From assembly GCA_018287875.1 (NCBI GenBank), contig JAGVVL010000001.1, positions 8,370,001-8,434,000 of the forward strand: a stretch of 64,000 nt of DNA, given 5' to 3'. This document shows positions 23,156 to 33,750 of this stretch, in pieces; within the stretch, counting starts at the first letter, position 1; each line of letters starts with the position of its first letter. The notes under the pieces were generated by a model. That model saw nothing but the letters and a program-made list of their open reading frames with translations. It had not been told where the DNA came from and did no database searches. The position numbers and the translations under genes are program-made. This DNA comes from Nigrospora sphaerica. Taxonomy: Eukaryota; Ascomycota; Sordariomycetes; Amphisphaeriales; Apiosporaceae.

Positions 23156-24517
23156 ATGGCCAGCGACGATGGACCCCCCTTGTTCCGGCCCGTTCCGCGT
23201 AGGCCCTTCAACCCCAGCTTCACCGGTCCGACGCCGCCTGAGGACTCGACGTCCCAACCCCCCAGCGCATTCGCCGACCGCCGGCCCGGCTTCCTGAATC
23301 TCGAGTCCCTGAATACCCGCCTCTTGAACCACCCGAGGGGCGTCTCGCGCTTTGACGACTCACCGGGCTCGGCCACGGGCTCGGCCACCATCAGCCGTGC
23401 TCAGTCCGTCCGGAACCTGACTGGCTCCACGCTGTTTGGCATCTACTCGCCCACCACCACGGGGCGCTTTGGCGCCGACCTTGAGGAGCCCGGGACGCCC
23501 TGGGGCACCGGCGCCGAGTCGCCCGCCAAGCACATCACCGTCGAGGACCCCAACTACGCCATACAGAAAGAGCGCTCGCGCTTCCCCCGGCGGCGATCGA
23601 GTCTGCACACTCCGCCCGTGCTGACGGCCCCGTTGTCCAGGACGGCCGTCGTCTTTCACCTGTCCCTGCGTGCGCTGCTGCTGTTTGGCCTGGGCATCCT
23701 CTATGGCGCCTTGGTGGCGCAGTTCCAAGACGGCAACAAGTTCTTCCCACCGCCCATGGAGGAAATGATGCAGCCCCTGACGACCTACCCACTGCGGTAC
23801 ATGATGTTCTGGGGCGTGTCGGGCGTCGTCCTGGGCGGTCTGCTGCCCTGGTTCGACGGCGTCTGGGCCGGCCTATCTGGCCAGGATTCCGCCATCGCGG
23901 ACGACGATGATGACGCCTCGGTGAGAGAGGACGGCAAAGAGGAGAATGGTGCCGCCACGGACTGGACCCTGGTGATGCGGGGTGTCGGCACCTTCATTGG
24001 CATCGTGTATGCCATCGTACGTCCCCCGGCCCCTGGAGTGTCCTGCTCCTGCCGGCCTTCACAAGTCAGCCTCACTCGGAGAAGTTTACTGATCATTAGG
24101 CAGCGCAAATTGCCGTGGGCCTCGACCCTCCAGGTGTCACTGACCCTTGCTCTGGTGAACCCCTTCCTCTGGTACCTCATTGACAGGTCCAAACCGGGCT
24201 TTCTGCTCTCGGCAGCAGTCGGACTGGCTGGCTCCCTCACTCTCATGGGCCTTCAGGCCGATATGGTGCCCACGCCTGCTAGTATGCAGTCCTCTTCTTC
24301 CTTGGCCGCGACGCACAGTGGGAATGCGTCGCGCAATGCCCGTGAGGGTCATCCCGTGCAGCAGACAATGCTGCTGGGCGGCCTGGCGTCGCAGGAGACT
24401 TTAGAAACGTGCATCTGGATGCTGAGCGTGCTGTTTTGCTCCTGTGTGTGCTTCGGCAACATCGGCCGTCGGATGGCCCTCTCGCCGCGGGGGGCACCCA
24501 AGGCGCCGGCCTTGTAA
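23156..24517 (+). CDS. INSIG-domain membrane protein (Ins1/InsA-like)
   Basis: INSIG proteins sit in the ER membrane and control sterol synthesis by binding HMG-CoA reductase and, in some lineages, SREBP-SCAP. Exons are 23156-24016 and 24104-24517, giving a 424-residue spliced product. The intron (24017-24103) has donor GTACGT, a CTGAT branch and acceptor CAG, and restores GIVYAI|RKLPWAS. The N-terminal 160 residues are Ser/Pro-rich and cytosolic-like. Membrane segments follow: VVFHLSLRALLLFGLGILYGALVAQF (about 162-190), YMMFWGVSGVVLGGLLPWF, VGTFIGIVYAI, the LALVNPFLWYLIDRSKPGFLLS core typical of the family, and a last segment ending CFGNIGRRMAL. An acidic loop (DDDDDASVRED) lies between segments 2 and 3. 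The intron is 87 nt, a multiple of three with no stop, so retention would stay in frame. Confidence 0.88.
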   Translation: MASDDGPPLFRPVPRRPFNPSFTGPTPPEDSTSQPPSAFADRRPGFLNLESLNTRLLNHPRGVSRFDDSPGSATGSATISRAQSVRNLTGSTLFGIYSPTTTGRFGADLEEPGTPWGTGAESPAKHITVEDPNYAIQKERSRFPRRRSSLHTPPVLTAPLSRTAVVFHLSLRALLLFGLGILYGALVAQFQDGNKFFPPPMEEMMQPLTTYPLRYMMFWGVSGVVLGGLLPWFDGVWAGLSGQDSAIADDDDDASVREDGKEENGAATDWTLVMRGVGTFIGIVYAIVRPPAPGVSCSCRPSQVSLTRRSLLIIRQRKLPWASTLQVSLTLALVNPFLWYLIDRSKPGFLLSAAVGLAGSLTLMGLQADMVPTPASMQSSSSLAATHSGNASRNAREGHPVQQTMLLGGLASQETLETCIWMLSVLFCSCVCFGNIGRRMALSPRGAPKAPAL

Positions 24518-27500
24518 CGTATCCCTGCCGGGCGGTCTTTGTCCTTTTTAAACGCGCCGCTTTACATTGATGAGTCTGTACTGAACCAAGGCGCACTCTG
24601 CATGCAATTTTCGAATGAGTTTGGGCATATCTGGGACATGCATGGTAAGGAACGGACTGGGAAATGGACCTACGAACGGACAGTTGTATGTGTCGGGCAC
24701 GGGTGGCCTTGAGGGATCACGACTTGTACGAACGGCGTAACCTCTTTGGACGGGCTCTGGCATTATGGGGCGGTACGTGGGTTCATTAAAAGGAGAGACT
24801 GGAAAATGGAACATCCCGGCACAGCCGTACCCTCATGCCGTGGCGTGCCGTGGTTTGGGGCCGTGAAGTTTCCTCGTGGGCTCTTTTCCCCAGGGCCCGT
24901 GTACGCTCCGACGGAAAGGGGTTGTGGTCCCAGACTGAGTCGACAGACGGCTCGCCGATGTGACCTGGGCCCTGGTCCGCCCGGATTGAGCCGTTGGCCC
25001 GTGTCGGTGACCGTACAGGAGGGGAGGCTTTTCTTTCTCTTTTCCGGGTTTCCGTTTGCTCGCGATGCCATGTAGTCTTTTCCCTCGGCGAGTGAGTCCA
25101 TCAGTTTATCGACACGGGTGTCCAACGTCATCGCTCTTTATTCTTGCTCGACATCGCGGTGCCCCCGATATAGAGGTTTTCCGCTTGGTGCGCTGGGAAC
25201 CGGCGCGTATAACCGGTCCATCCTGATTCCCGGGCTCATTGTCGTTCCGTTACGTCTTTCTTGGGCTTTTTCGGACAGAGTGCTGGGTTGGCTGATAGGA
25301 GAGGCGGGCTTGGCCTTGGTGGTAAGCTGAACATGAAGAACTGAAGCCGTGCCGGGCTAGTCGTCGGGTTTGCCAGTTACCATCTCTTGGCTCTCGAGCC
25401 CGGCAACCCATCAGCGTGCTTCTACGGCGCTGAACGCTTCGTGAGCGGCTGGCACGTGGGCTTGTGCTCTGAGGTTTGGGCAGGGCTCGCCTTGGGGACC
25501 GACAAGATAAGGGGGGCCAAAAAAGAGATGATTGTGCGTGTGTCCGGCTCGTCCTCTCCTCGATGGCTATCATTTTCGGGCCTTGACAACTAGAACTACC
25601 AGTCGGCCATTCCAGAAACTAGTTTAAAACGGACTCGAGGACAGTTGGAGTGTTATACAGGTCAAATGTTGCTTGAAGACCGGTTTTCATTGTCTGCGGT
25701 TAGCAGTGAGAATGACAATAAAGACCGATGCCGTCTCCCTTATTCCACGGCAGGTTCCACAGCCGGTGCTGTCCCCCTTGGCCCGCCGCGAATACGGCCT
25801 GTTTCGACATCTGTCGCCAGTCGAGTTAATCAACCAACATACATACATTAACGCCCATGTCATCCCCTCCAAGATTGGTTGGCGGATTCTCGACCACGCA
25901 AGCAATTGCCAGGCAACGCGGCTTCGTGAGATTCAGTCCTGCCCAGCCAACAGGGCAAGCATAGATATGCCTGCATTACAGGAGATTTTGGCCACTTGGC
26001 CTACCGACATGAAAAAGCACCTCCGGCCAAAGACGAGATGGTTTCCTCTGTTGTACCAACACCAGGACGAGATTATTTCTTGTCGAAGGCCGTGACGCTC
26101 GGCAAGCTCGAGAAAGCCAGGCCAGTCCCGTAGGGAGAGAATACATAGTCCTTCTCTTTCCCCAGCCCACGTGACGAAGTATACACAGCCCTGTAGCAAC
26201 ATGCTATTGGTCCTAAGCGATAGGACAAAGTTTCAAGGGGATACGAACCATCCCTCGGCCAATTCCAGTAATAGAGCCCGTCCATTATGGCAACATGGCC
26301 TCCGCCGACAGGTTCGAACGAAGCGTCCATTGTCCCCAAGCAGCGAGTCCTTGCATTCTCATCACTCGTGGGACAGGCACAACCAGTTATGACCTCGGGT
26401 CGTCAGTTCTGGCTCTATCCGCCACTGATGGCAGACAGCATACATCCGAATCTCTCGCTGACCGACCTGAGTACAGGAAAGCAGAGCGAGACTGCGACCG
26501 GCAGTTCCTTGGGCTGGCTGGCTTAAACTACGGGTTTCATTTTCGGGGTGGCCGTCGAAGAGTAACCATTCCGGAGTCATCTGCTCTCTTTCGGTTGGCG
26601 TCCGCCGGGGCTTTTCCTACTTGTCTTTTTTTTAGACAAATTGGGGAGCAGACATCCGCCGAAAGACCGGCCATTCGTGGGATACGGCGCGGCGGAGCAA
26701 GTGACTGTTGAGGCTCAAGTCTAGACCCTTCCAGCGTCTCTTGGCATATCTCGTGAGCTACGCGATGATGTGAATTAGGAGAGGGGGCTGTCTGGTCCCG
26801 CGGAAATGCTATGCAAGACCGGGACATGGGCAGCAGCCCTCGCACAAGTTACCTCCTAAACATCGTGCCCAAAAGACAGCGAAGGCAACGAACCAATGGA
26901 TGCGAGAACGTGATGGCCTTTCGGACAAACGTCGATGGGGTGTCGTCCTGATGCGACGCGGAGGAAAAGGGGTGCCGAGCTTCGGCAACCGGGCCGAGAA
27001 TGTAACCCCAACCTGCGTAACATGTACTGGGTAGACAGGATGACTATTACTCGCTACAATAGACTCGTCAGGCCTAGAGACGCATTGGGGAGCTGATCAG
27101 CAACCAACTACCTGAAAGATTGGCCGTCATTCTCATTGTCTAACAGTAGTCATAGGGGGCATTGGCATCCAACAGCGATGCCTCACTTAAGGACGATGCC
27201 CAATGGTCGCGGCTCTAAGTGGTGCGTAAGGGGGTCACGGCCAGCTCCGCAGATGCAATAGCCCGGTGGCGTGATGGACTGGTGAGAACCTCACCGTTTC
27301 GTCGGCCCAGCAGCTGCCCTAGCGGCCTTGTAGTAGGGGTGCCAGCCGGGAAGAATCTGGCCCGAGGGCCGCGTACGCACAACCACACGGCTTTCACAGG
27401 GGGAGGGCAGGCTCTCAGCCGTGCCCATTCGTGGGTTCATGCGCGGCATGCAGTAAGCTACGGATCGTTGAAGATGGGCGGCGCCGCCACGACGACCGCA

Positions 27501-30446
27501 CACCACGAGGGCGACGACGCATCGGGCCTAGCGGGCCCGCGACAGAATCCCCCCCTTCGGGCCTCAGGCACCGGATGTGCTAGAGCCGGGGGGAGAGGAC
27601 TAACAGGGAGCTGAACAGCAGGCAGCACGAGACCCGACGGGCCTATAGTCGCGCGCGCTTGCTAGGCAGACGGGGCGACCAGAGGACTACCTATCAGAAG
27701 AGGATGGATCGGCAAAGCCAAGCTGAGCGTGCCATCATAGAGGGGGAGGCCCGACGAGGCTGATGGGTCGGGGCCCCGGGCCTCGACGGCCTGGGTAAGG
27801 TGTATGGAAAGCCCGTCCCCGCGGACGCAGCGTAACAGCGGATGGTAAGTACAGGCTTTATTGCTGATTGGAGCAGATTCCGTGGGGATCGGGCACGGCA
27901 TTGGCTGGGAGAGAAGCCCGAGTGCGTACACCAGTAGAAGATCTTGGGAAGGGCCCGCAGCTCTCGCCAGGGGTTTTGTATAGGACTATTGAGCATACGA
28001 CGTAGATCGGGAGCCTGGGATGGAGGGGCCAGGCTCGTCGGCGTCGGTCCCGTCTGATTTGCCCGAAGGAGCTAAAGGAGACGATGCTCTCCCAGTCAGG
28101 ATCGTGGCACGCGGGCCAGGCCTGGGACGGGGGCCCCGGGAGCGGGTTTTTGAAACGCGCGCCAGTCGATATCTATGAAGTCAGTAAAGGCCCCCCCGAT
28201 GCCGACCGCACGGCGTCGATGCGAAGCGCAGTTCCGAAGTCCGCACATCGAAGTCAGCACGCGACATCAGCACTCTCTTTTTTTCCCGCCCGCCCCCCTG
28301 GAGCGGCTGTGTGACGCCAAGTACCGGTACCTACAGTAGATGATGGCCCGAGGCCCCGTCGTGGGTTGAACTTGCACGATCCTCTTCTGGCCCTGCTGAG
28401 CCGGACGGGGCTGTGATTCGACCACGGCCAACCGGCCGAGAGGGATTTGCTGGAGTCCGAGATGCTGGCGGCGGCCACGGTATCGTCTGATGCGCCAGCT
28501 GACTGGCGACCATGTACTTAGTCACCTGCCTCGCCTACCAGCCTACACTTGGCCAGTTACGGCGGCGGGAGCCGAGCAGGTCGGGTAATCGGTGGTGTGA
28601 GGTGGTGGCTTCTTCTGTCGCCTCCAAATTCGGGTTTCCCTATACGTCTATACCAGGTGCCTGCGTCCAATACCCGTTCGCCGGGGAAGCGAAGGCGCGC
28701 GCGAAGGAAGGAACGCCGTTCGTACCGGAGAGGATTCCAACGGCCGTGGCTTCCATTTACTGCTGACCAATATCTCCTAATCCCCATTAGGGACGCACAA
28801 GTGGATTGCACCTGCTCTCGAAACTGGGAACGGAAACTCAACGAGATGTTGGGGCTGGTACTTGCATACAACGGCTGCTAGCCACGAAATAGCGAGTAAG
28901 TACCCCACGTCGGCGGCAACGTCAGAGCTAGCCTACTATCTTCTATCTTCCACCTTTCCACAGAGCTCCGAGAGAGAGAGAGAGTGTGTGTGTGTGAGAG
29001 CGAGTAATGGTTGGCGAGGGCCATCCATCCATCCATCCAACCCTATGCACTTGGGCCCGGCTCGCAAACGACAACCACTCGGAATGCGGCAATAGCAAGA
29101 CGTATGGTGGATATTTGTCACTTTGCTGACTGCTTGCTCGCGCGACTCGGCGGAAACCCTTCTGACCCAAAGCCACAAACGCGCGCCAGTACACGGTACT
29201 GTAAGGTACGGACAACACTCATCAACAAGCCGCATCCCATGCGGCCAGGAGCACCAGACGATTTGAGCCGTCGGCATGGAGGCCAGGGCTTTTTTGTCTG
29301 GGCCGTCAGGGTCCTGTCGTCCCCACAGCCTCTTGAAGGGATACTCGATCCAATGCGACGTCTGCCTTTGGCCGCGCCCCCATGCAAGCAGGCCAGAGCT
29401 GCCGAGCGGGCCCAGAGTTGCCCTGGCGGCGCATCGAGATCGCTGAGAAGCACACACGCCCGGCGCGCCCAATGACGGCCTCGACCTGTCAATCTCTTCA
29501 ATGCTTCCCCCCCCCCCTGGGGCCAGGGACCTGGGGGGGCACACGCGGCTGGACCCAGAAAGTACCGGTACCCGTACCCGTCGAGTACGACGTGCACGAG
29601 AGGTCGTTCGCCAGGCCTAGGCGAAGGTGTAAGCCGAAACACCCAGCCAGCCCACACTCGTCCCTCCGCTCCCGCTCGGCTGGGGGGAGGGTCTACGCTG
29701 CTGTATGATGACCTCGTCCATATTTCCCACCTCGAGGAGGGCTGGGAGCCGATGCGCCGTACTTACCTCTTACCTGGGATATCTATCTTTGCCAGGTATT
29801 GTTGGATGCTTTCAGGCCTCCCTCTCCCTCCTCCTCGCCATCCACTGTACTTCGTCGCCCTTCCATTACAAACCCCCCGTCTATCCCCCCTCCCCTCGCC
29901 CAGTCCAATCAAAGATTCCCATCGCGCGCTGGCGGCCTTCGCATTTTGTCCGTACGTGCCCGGAATATCATGTTGACCACCCAAACCCCCCCAACCAGAC
30001 CATTTCAAGCAGGCATCCTCCACGGGCCTTCTCATCACCTCTAGCCCGTCGGCTGCCAATTAGATTGAGTTGAGTGCTTAATTTGGACCACCTGCCCACG
30101 AAACTGGACCGGGTTGCCGCGCTTTGCGAATTCTAGGCGTCATCACTTCCGCTGCCTGTGCCTTCGGTACTTGCTACTGCTTATAACCCCGGAATCGACG
30201 TCGGGCAAGCCGCTACGAACTGTGATACTTGTTGCTGCCGCCGCCGCCTCTGCCGCCGCCGCCGCCGTTGTCTCGTCTATACCACTCCGCATGGCCTCGT
30301 TACGCTAGACCGTTGTCTGGACCTGTCTATCTGAACCTGCCCCCCCCCCCATTCGAATCATCCACCACCTGGAATCGCGACGAAGTCCCGGCTCCGTCCC
30401 CCACTTAAACCCGCCCAGCTGGAGGCAGCTGGACCCTCGACCTTTC
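24518..30446. other. Gene-poor intergenic stretch of about 5.9 kb
   Basis: The longest stretch without a recognisable gene. Open frames are all short, overlapping and unlike known families. Simple sequences include GA/GT dinucleotides (28971-28999), (ATCC)n (29022-29040), a C run (29507-29516) and a GCC run (30236-30270). GTACCGGTAC palindromes occur at about 28322 and 29564. The last few hundred bases before 30447 are pyrimidine-rich, probably leader of the RING-LON gene, with a 5-codon upstream ORF at 30291-30308. No transposase, reverse transcriptase or tRNA was recognised. Confidence 0.55.
28971..29040. repeat. Microsatellite cluster: (GA)n-(GT)n and (ATCC)n
   Basis: GAGAGAGAGAGAGAG runs directly into TGTGTGTGTG at about 28971-28999, and ATCC is repeated four to five times at 29022-29040. 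Simple-sequence DNA in the gene-poor stretch. Confidence 0.85.
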
Positions 30447-32171
30447 ATGTCATCCATTCCGCCAGCCACCAGCGCGACGATTCCTCGGCCGTCGTCCGCC
30501 TCCGATAGCCCGACGTCCTCCTCCCGCCCCGACACGGGCGAGCCCCCGACTCACCACCCTCCCGGGGCGGGGGAGCCGCACGCCGCCGCCAGCCTCTTGG
30601 ATGCCGTCAAGGATGGCCGCCAGATCGTAAGGCTCATGCAGTGCCGCGTGTGCTCCGGCATCCTCTGCGAGCCAATCACGTTGCCGTGCGGTCGGAGTCT
30701 TTGCAAGCAATGCATGCCCGGCACGCACGTGCGGACCAACATTTCATGGCCCGCTACGTCGAACCGCCTGCACGGCTTCACTTGCCCCTTTGAGGAGTGC
30801 GCCAGGGAGCACGCCGTCGGCGACTGTGGCGTCGACGTCACCCTCAACAAAGTCCTGGGCCTCGTCCAGACCACGCTCGAGCAGGGCCCGGGTGCCTGGG
30901 GCCTCCCCGACGTGTCCACGCGCATCGTGGTTCAGGACCCATGGACGGTGGCCGGCCTGGCCAGGATGGAGGAGAGAGAGGACCCGTCCCGCGTGCTCAA
31001 GGGCGGCCGGATCGTCGCCACCTACACGCTGGCGAAGATGGGGAATCTGCAATACAGCGGCGAGGTCACGTACTCGGTTCTCAACGCTAGCGACGACGAG
31101 GTGGCGCAGGTGGACGTTGAGGTGCTCAATCGCTTGAAAGAGGCCGTAAGAAGTGAGATGGACTGCCAGGTCTGCTACGCCCTGTACCTGGAGCCGTACA
31201 CAACAGCCTGCGGCCATACGTTCTGCCGCATGTGTCTACACCGCGTTCTCGACCACTCGGAACACTGCCCCATCTGCCGCCGGACTCTGTCCATACAACC
31301 CCAGCTGGAGCCGGCCTCGTTCCCGTCAAATCAGCGCCTGTCCCAGATCATCAACGGCTTCTGGGCCGACTTGGTCGTCACGCGCGCGCAGACCATGCGC
31401 CTGGAGCAGGGGATTCAAGGGGATTACACCACGCCCATCTTCGTCTGCACGCTATCGTTTCCCTCCATGCCCACCTTTCTGCACGTCTTCGAGCCGCGGT
31501 ACCGTCTGATGATTCGACGGGCGATGGAGGCGGACCGGACGTTCGGCATGGTGCTCTACGCCGAGCCCGGGTCCAACGACGGCGTCGGCTTCCAACCGAT
31601 CGGTACCCTGCTTCGCATTATCAACATCGAGTTCTTCCCCGACGGTCGCAGCCTGCTGGAGACGGTGGGCGTTTCGCGGTTCCGCGTCCGCGACCACCGA
31701 ATGCTCGATGGGTATCTGGTGGGGCAAGTCGAGAAAATCGATGATGTCAGTCTAGCCGAGGAGGAGGCCATGGAAGCTGCCGAGACAATGCGGACGCGAG
31801 GCCGCCAAGACTTCACCCAAGGCGCAGACGGTGCGGACCCCACCGTGTCGGGCCGGCCGCCCTCAGGTCTGACTCCGCATGCGAGCCTCACCCGCGAAGA
31901 TATTGACGGCATGGCGACGCGCGAGCTCCTCGAGATGGGCATCCGTTTTGTCACCAAGATGCGACGTCAGAGCGTGGCGTGGCTCGCCAACCGGGTCCTT
32001 GCCATCTACGGCGAGTACCCCAACGACCCGGCCCTCTTTCCCTGGTGGTTCGCCAGCGTGTTGCCCGTCACGGAGGAGGAGAAGTACCGGCTGCTGGGTA
32101 CCTCGAGCGTGCGAGCACGGCTGAAAATCTGCTGTCACTGGATTGTGGAATGGGAATCAAGCAGATGGTGA
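30447..32171 (+). CDS. Two-RING and LON N-terminal domain protein (CrgA/LONRF-like)
   Basis: Probable E3 ubiquitin ligase. The same architecture is found in fungal CrgA proteins (in Mucor a repressor of carotenoid synthesis) and animal LONRF proteins. RING 1 is at about residues 66-125 (CRVCSGILCEPITLPCGRSLC), RING 2 at about 240-278 (CQVCYALYLEPYTTACGHTFC then CPICRR), and the LON N-terminal substrate-binding domain at about 328-560 (TLSFPSMPTFLHVFEPRYR). No Lon ATPase or protease part exists, so protease annotations of homologues are misleading. The uninterrupted frame gives 574 residues ending ESSRW. However, a good donor (GTGAGC, 32168) overlaps that stop. Splicing to 32317 gives an end SVTGCTVL with stop at 32344; splicing to 32268 gives PRYYAAVG with an earlier stop. 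The exact C-terminus is therefore uncertain, the domains are not. Confidence 0.88.
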   Translation: MSSIPPATSATIPRPSSASDSPTSSSRPDTGEPPTHHPPGAGEPHAAASLLDAVKDGRQIVRLMQCRVCSGILCEPITLPCGRSLCKQCMPGTHVRTNISWPATSNRLHGFTCPFEECAREHAVGDCGVDVTLNKVLGLVQTTLEQGPGAWGLPDVSTRIVVQDPWTVAGLARMEEREDPSRVLKGGRIVATYTLAKMGNLQYSGEVTYSVLNASDDEVAQVDVEVLNRLKEAVRSEMDCQVCYALYLEPYTTACGHTFCRMCLHRVLDHSEHCPICRRTLSIQPQLEPASFPSNQRLSQIINGFWADLVVTRAQTMRLEQGIQGDYTTPIFVCTLSFPSMPTFLHVFEPRYRLMIRRAMEADRTFGMVLYAEPGSNDGVGFQPIGTLLRIINIEFFPDGRSLLETVGVSRFRVRDHRMLDGYLVGQVEKIDDVSLAEEEAMEAAETMRTRGRQDFTQGADGADPTVSGRPPSGLTPHASLTREDIDGMATRELLEMGIRFVTKMRRQSVAWLANRVLAIYGEYPNDPALFPWWFASVLPVTEEEKYRLLGTSSVRARLKICCHWIVEWESSRW

Positions 32172-32344
32172 GCCCGCCGCTTCCCTTGACACTGTCTACT
32201 ATTCTCTTGGCGCTCGTCGCTTCCGGCCTCGGCCCGTTCTGCGCTGAGACGTCTCTTTTACCTGTAGCCCCCGCTACTACGCGGCAGTCGGTTGACGGAT
32301 TTCATGTTTTCTGTAGGTCAGTTACGGGATGCACAGTCTTGTGA

Positions 32345-33234
32345 CTCGTTGTCGCCCACAGCTTCGCCGTCTGGGTTGCTGTTGCTGTTTGCTTAAGTAC
32401 CTACCATCCTGCCGGGAATCCGCCATGGGATTTCGACGTGTCCTATTAGGGCGGCGTTACCCGGGGGCCAGGCTCTACCCGGACAGCGCCCCGCGGGCCG
32501 CACTGTTTGGCCATCCAAGAATTGCAAGGATGGAGAGACCCAAGGAGCCAAGCTTGGGTCGGGGGAGGGGCCTTGTAGGCGTTTGCGCCGTGCTCTCAGC
32601 CTCTTTACATCATGCCCCACGTCCTCCCCCTACTTACTACTTACCAACAAGCCATCATCACTACATCGCCTTGCCGCCTCCGGCCATCTCGCCCTCGAGA
32701 CCTGGCCGGCCGTGCCCCGCGAATTGCATATCCCTTATTGTGTTTCTTTTGGACTACCCCTTTCAGCGTTATCATACTAGTGATACCACCGAGGCTTGCG
32801 ACGTCGAGTCTTTGGCATCAAGTTGTGTATCTCGGAGTCTTTCTGCTTATCATGTATTGCATATATGTTAGAAGACTGCAATGCCACGTACAGGAGAATT
32901 TCCGATGCTTGGTGCGAGTAAGCTCTGGTCCGGTCCCGGCCGTGCCTTCCTAGTAGCTCAAACTTCCACCGCGTAAGTGTACCAATGCGTGCGTGTATGC
33001 GCACGCGCACGTGGGGGAGTGGATAGACGCCGCCCAAAGTGGATGGGATGCGATTTCCCCCTTAGCTCGCTAATACGCGCGCATGCTCACCGCGCCCGGT
33101 TGCGCGAAGAAGGTGGCGATGGTTTGCGGTGCTAAACCTCTCCGAGACGCGCCGCTCTAGAGCGAGTCCGAGGAAAGGGCTAGCCGCGATGCCGACGAGA
33201 CGGGGCCGTGAACTCGGGGCCGCTTTCGTGTTCC
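32345..33234. other. Convergent intergenic region between the RING-LON gene and Lto1
   Basis: About 0.9 kb holding both 3' UTRs. No gene, repeat or RNA was recognised. Confidence 0.6.
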
Positions 33235-33750
33235 TCAAATCTCGTTGCGGCCGAGGGCGGGGGTCTCGGCGGCGGCGGGGGGCCGGTCCGCGTCCTCGCC
33301 GAGGGCCCTCTCGACGACGCGGAGCTTGCCCTGGGCGCGGCGGAGGCGGTCGTCGAAGTCGTTGACGGCGTCGTCGGCGTTTTCGGTCGACAGGGTGCCG
33401 GGCTCGACGAGGGCGTAGAGGGCGGCGACGTTTTTGCGCAGGCGCGCCGACGCGGCCGGCGCGGGCAGGGGCGGCAGGGCGCAAGGGGAAGAAGAGGGCG
33501 AAGAAGGGGGCGACGACGCGGCCCCGGACGCCGCCGTCGTCGACCGGTTGGCCCAGACGACGGCCTTGGCCTGCAACCGGCCGGCCTCGACGAACTTGTC
33601 GAAGCCCTGCCTGAGCCCGACGGACCGCCCCTCGACCCGGCCGGCCCGCACCCCGTCGGCCATCCCCTGTGCGTACCCCTCGGCGTAGTACCGCTCCTCT
33701 AGGTGGAGGACATCGTCGAAGGGGTCCGCCGATGACGACGAGGACGCCAT
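33235..33750 (-). CDS. LTO1: Lto1, deca-GX3 adaptor for Fe-S loading of Rli1 (ORAOV1 family)
   Basis: With Yae1, Lto1 links the ABC protein Rli1 to the cytosolic Fe-S assembly (CIA) targeting complex. Single exon, 171 residues. The N-terminus DPFDDVLHLEERYYAEGYAQG is the family signature. Glycines follow at every fourth position (25, 29, 33, 37, 41, 45, 49 and 57), which is the deca-GX3 motif used to pair with Yae1. A low-complexity Ala/Ser/Pro stretch (about 75-105) and a helical segment (NADDAVNDFDDRLRRAQGKLRVVERAL) follow. The frame ends in GRNEI, not in the C-terminal tryptophan that yeast Lto1 uses to bind the CIA targeting complex, and I see no usable donor that would add a further exon. 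Its target Rli1 is encoded at 52411-54646. Confidence 0.88.
   Translation of the reverse strand: MASSSSSADPFDDVLHLEERYYAEGYAQGMADGVRAGRVEGRSVGLRQGFDKFVEAGRLQAKAVVWANRSTTAASGAASSPPSSPSSSPCALPPLPAPAASARLRKNVAALYALVEPGTLSTENADDAVNDFDDRLRRAQGKLRVVERALGEDADRPPAAAETPALGRNEI

Noticed and set aside
26309..26325. TTCGAAC T-loop-like sequence
   Set aside because: Flanking bases do not pair as a T-stem and no D-arm lies upstream.
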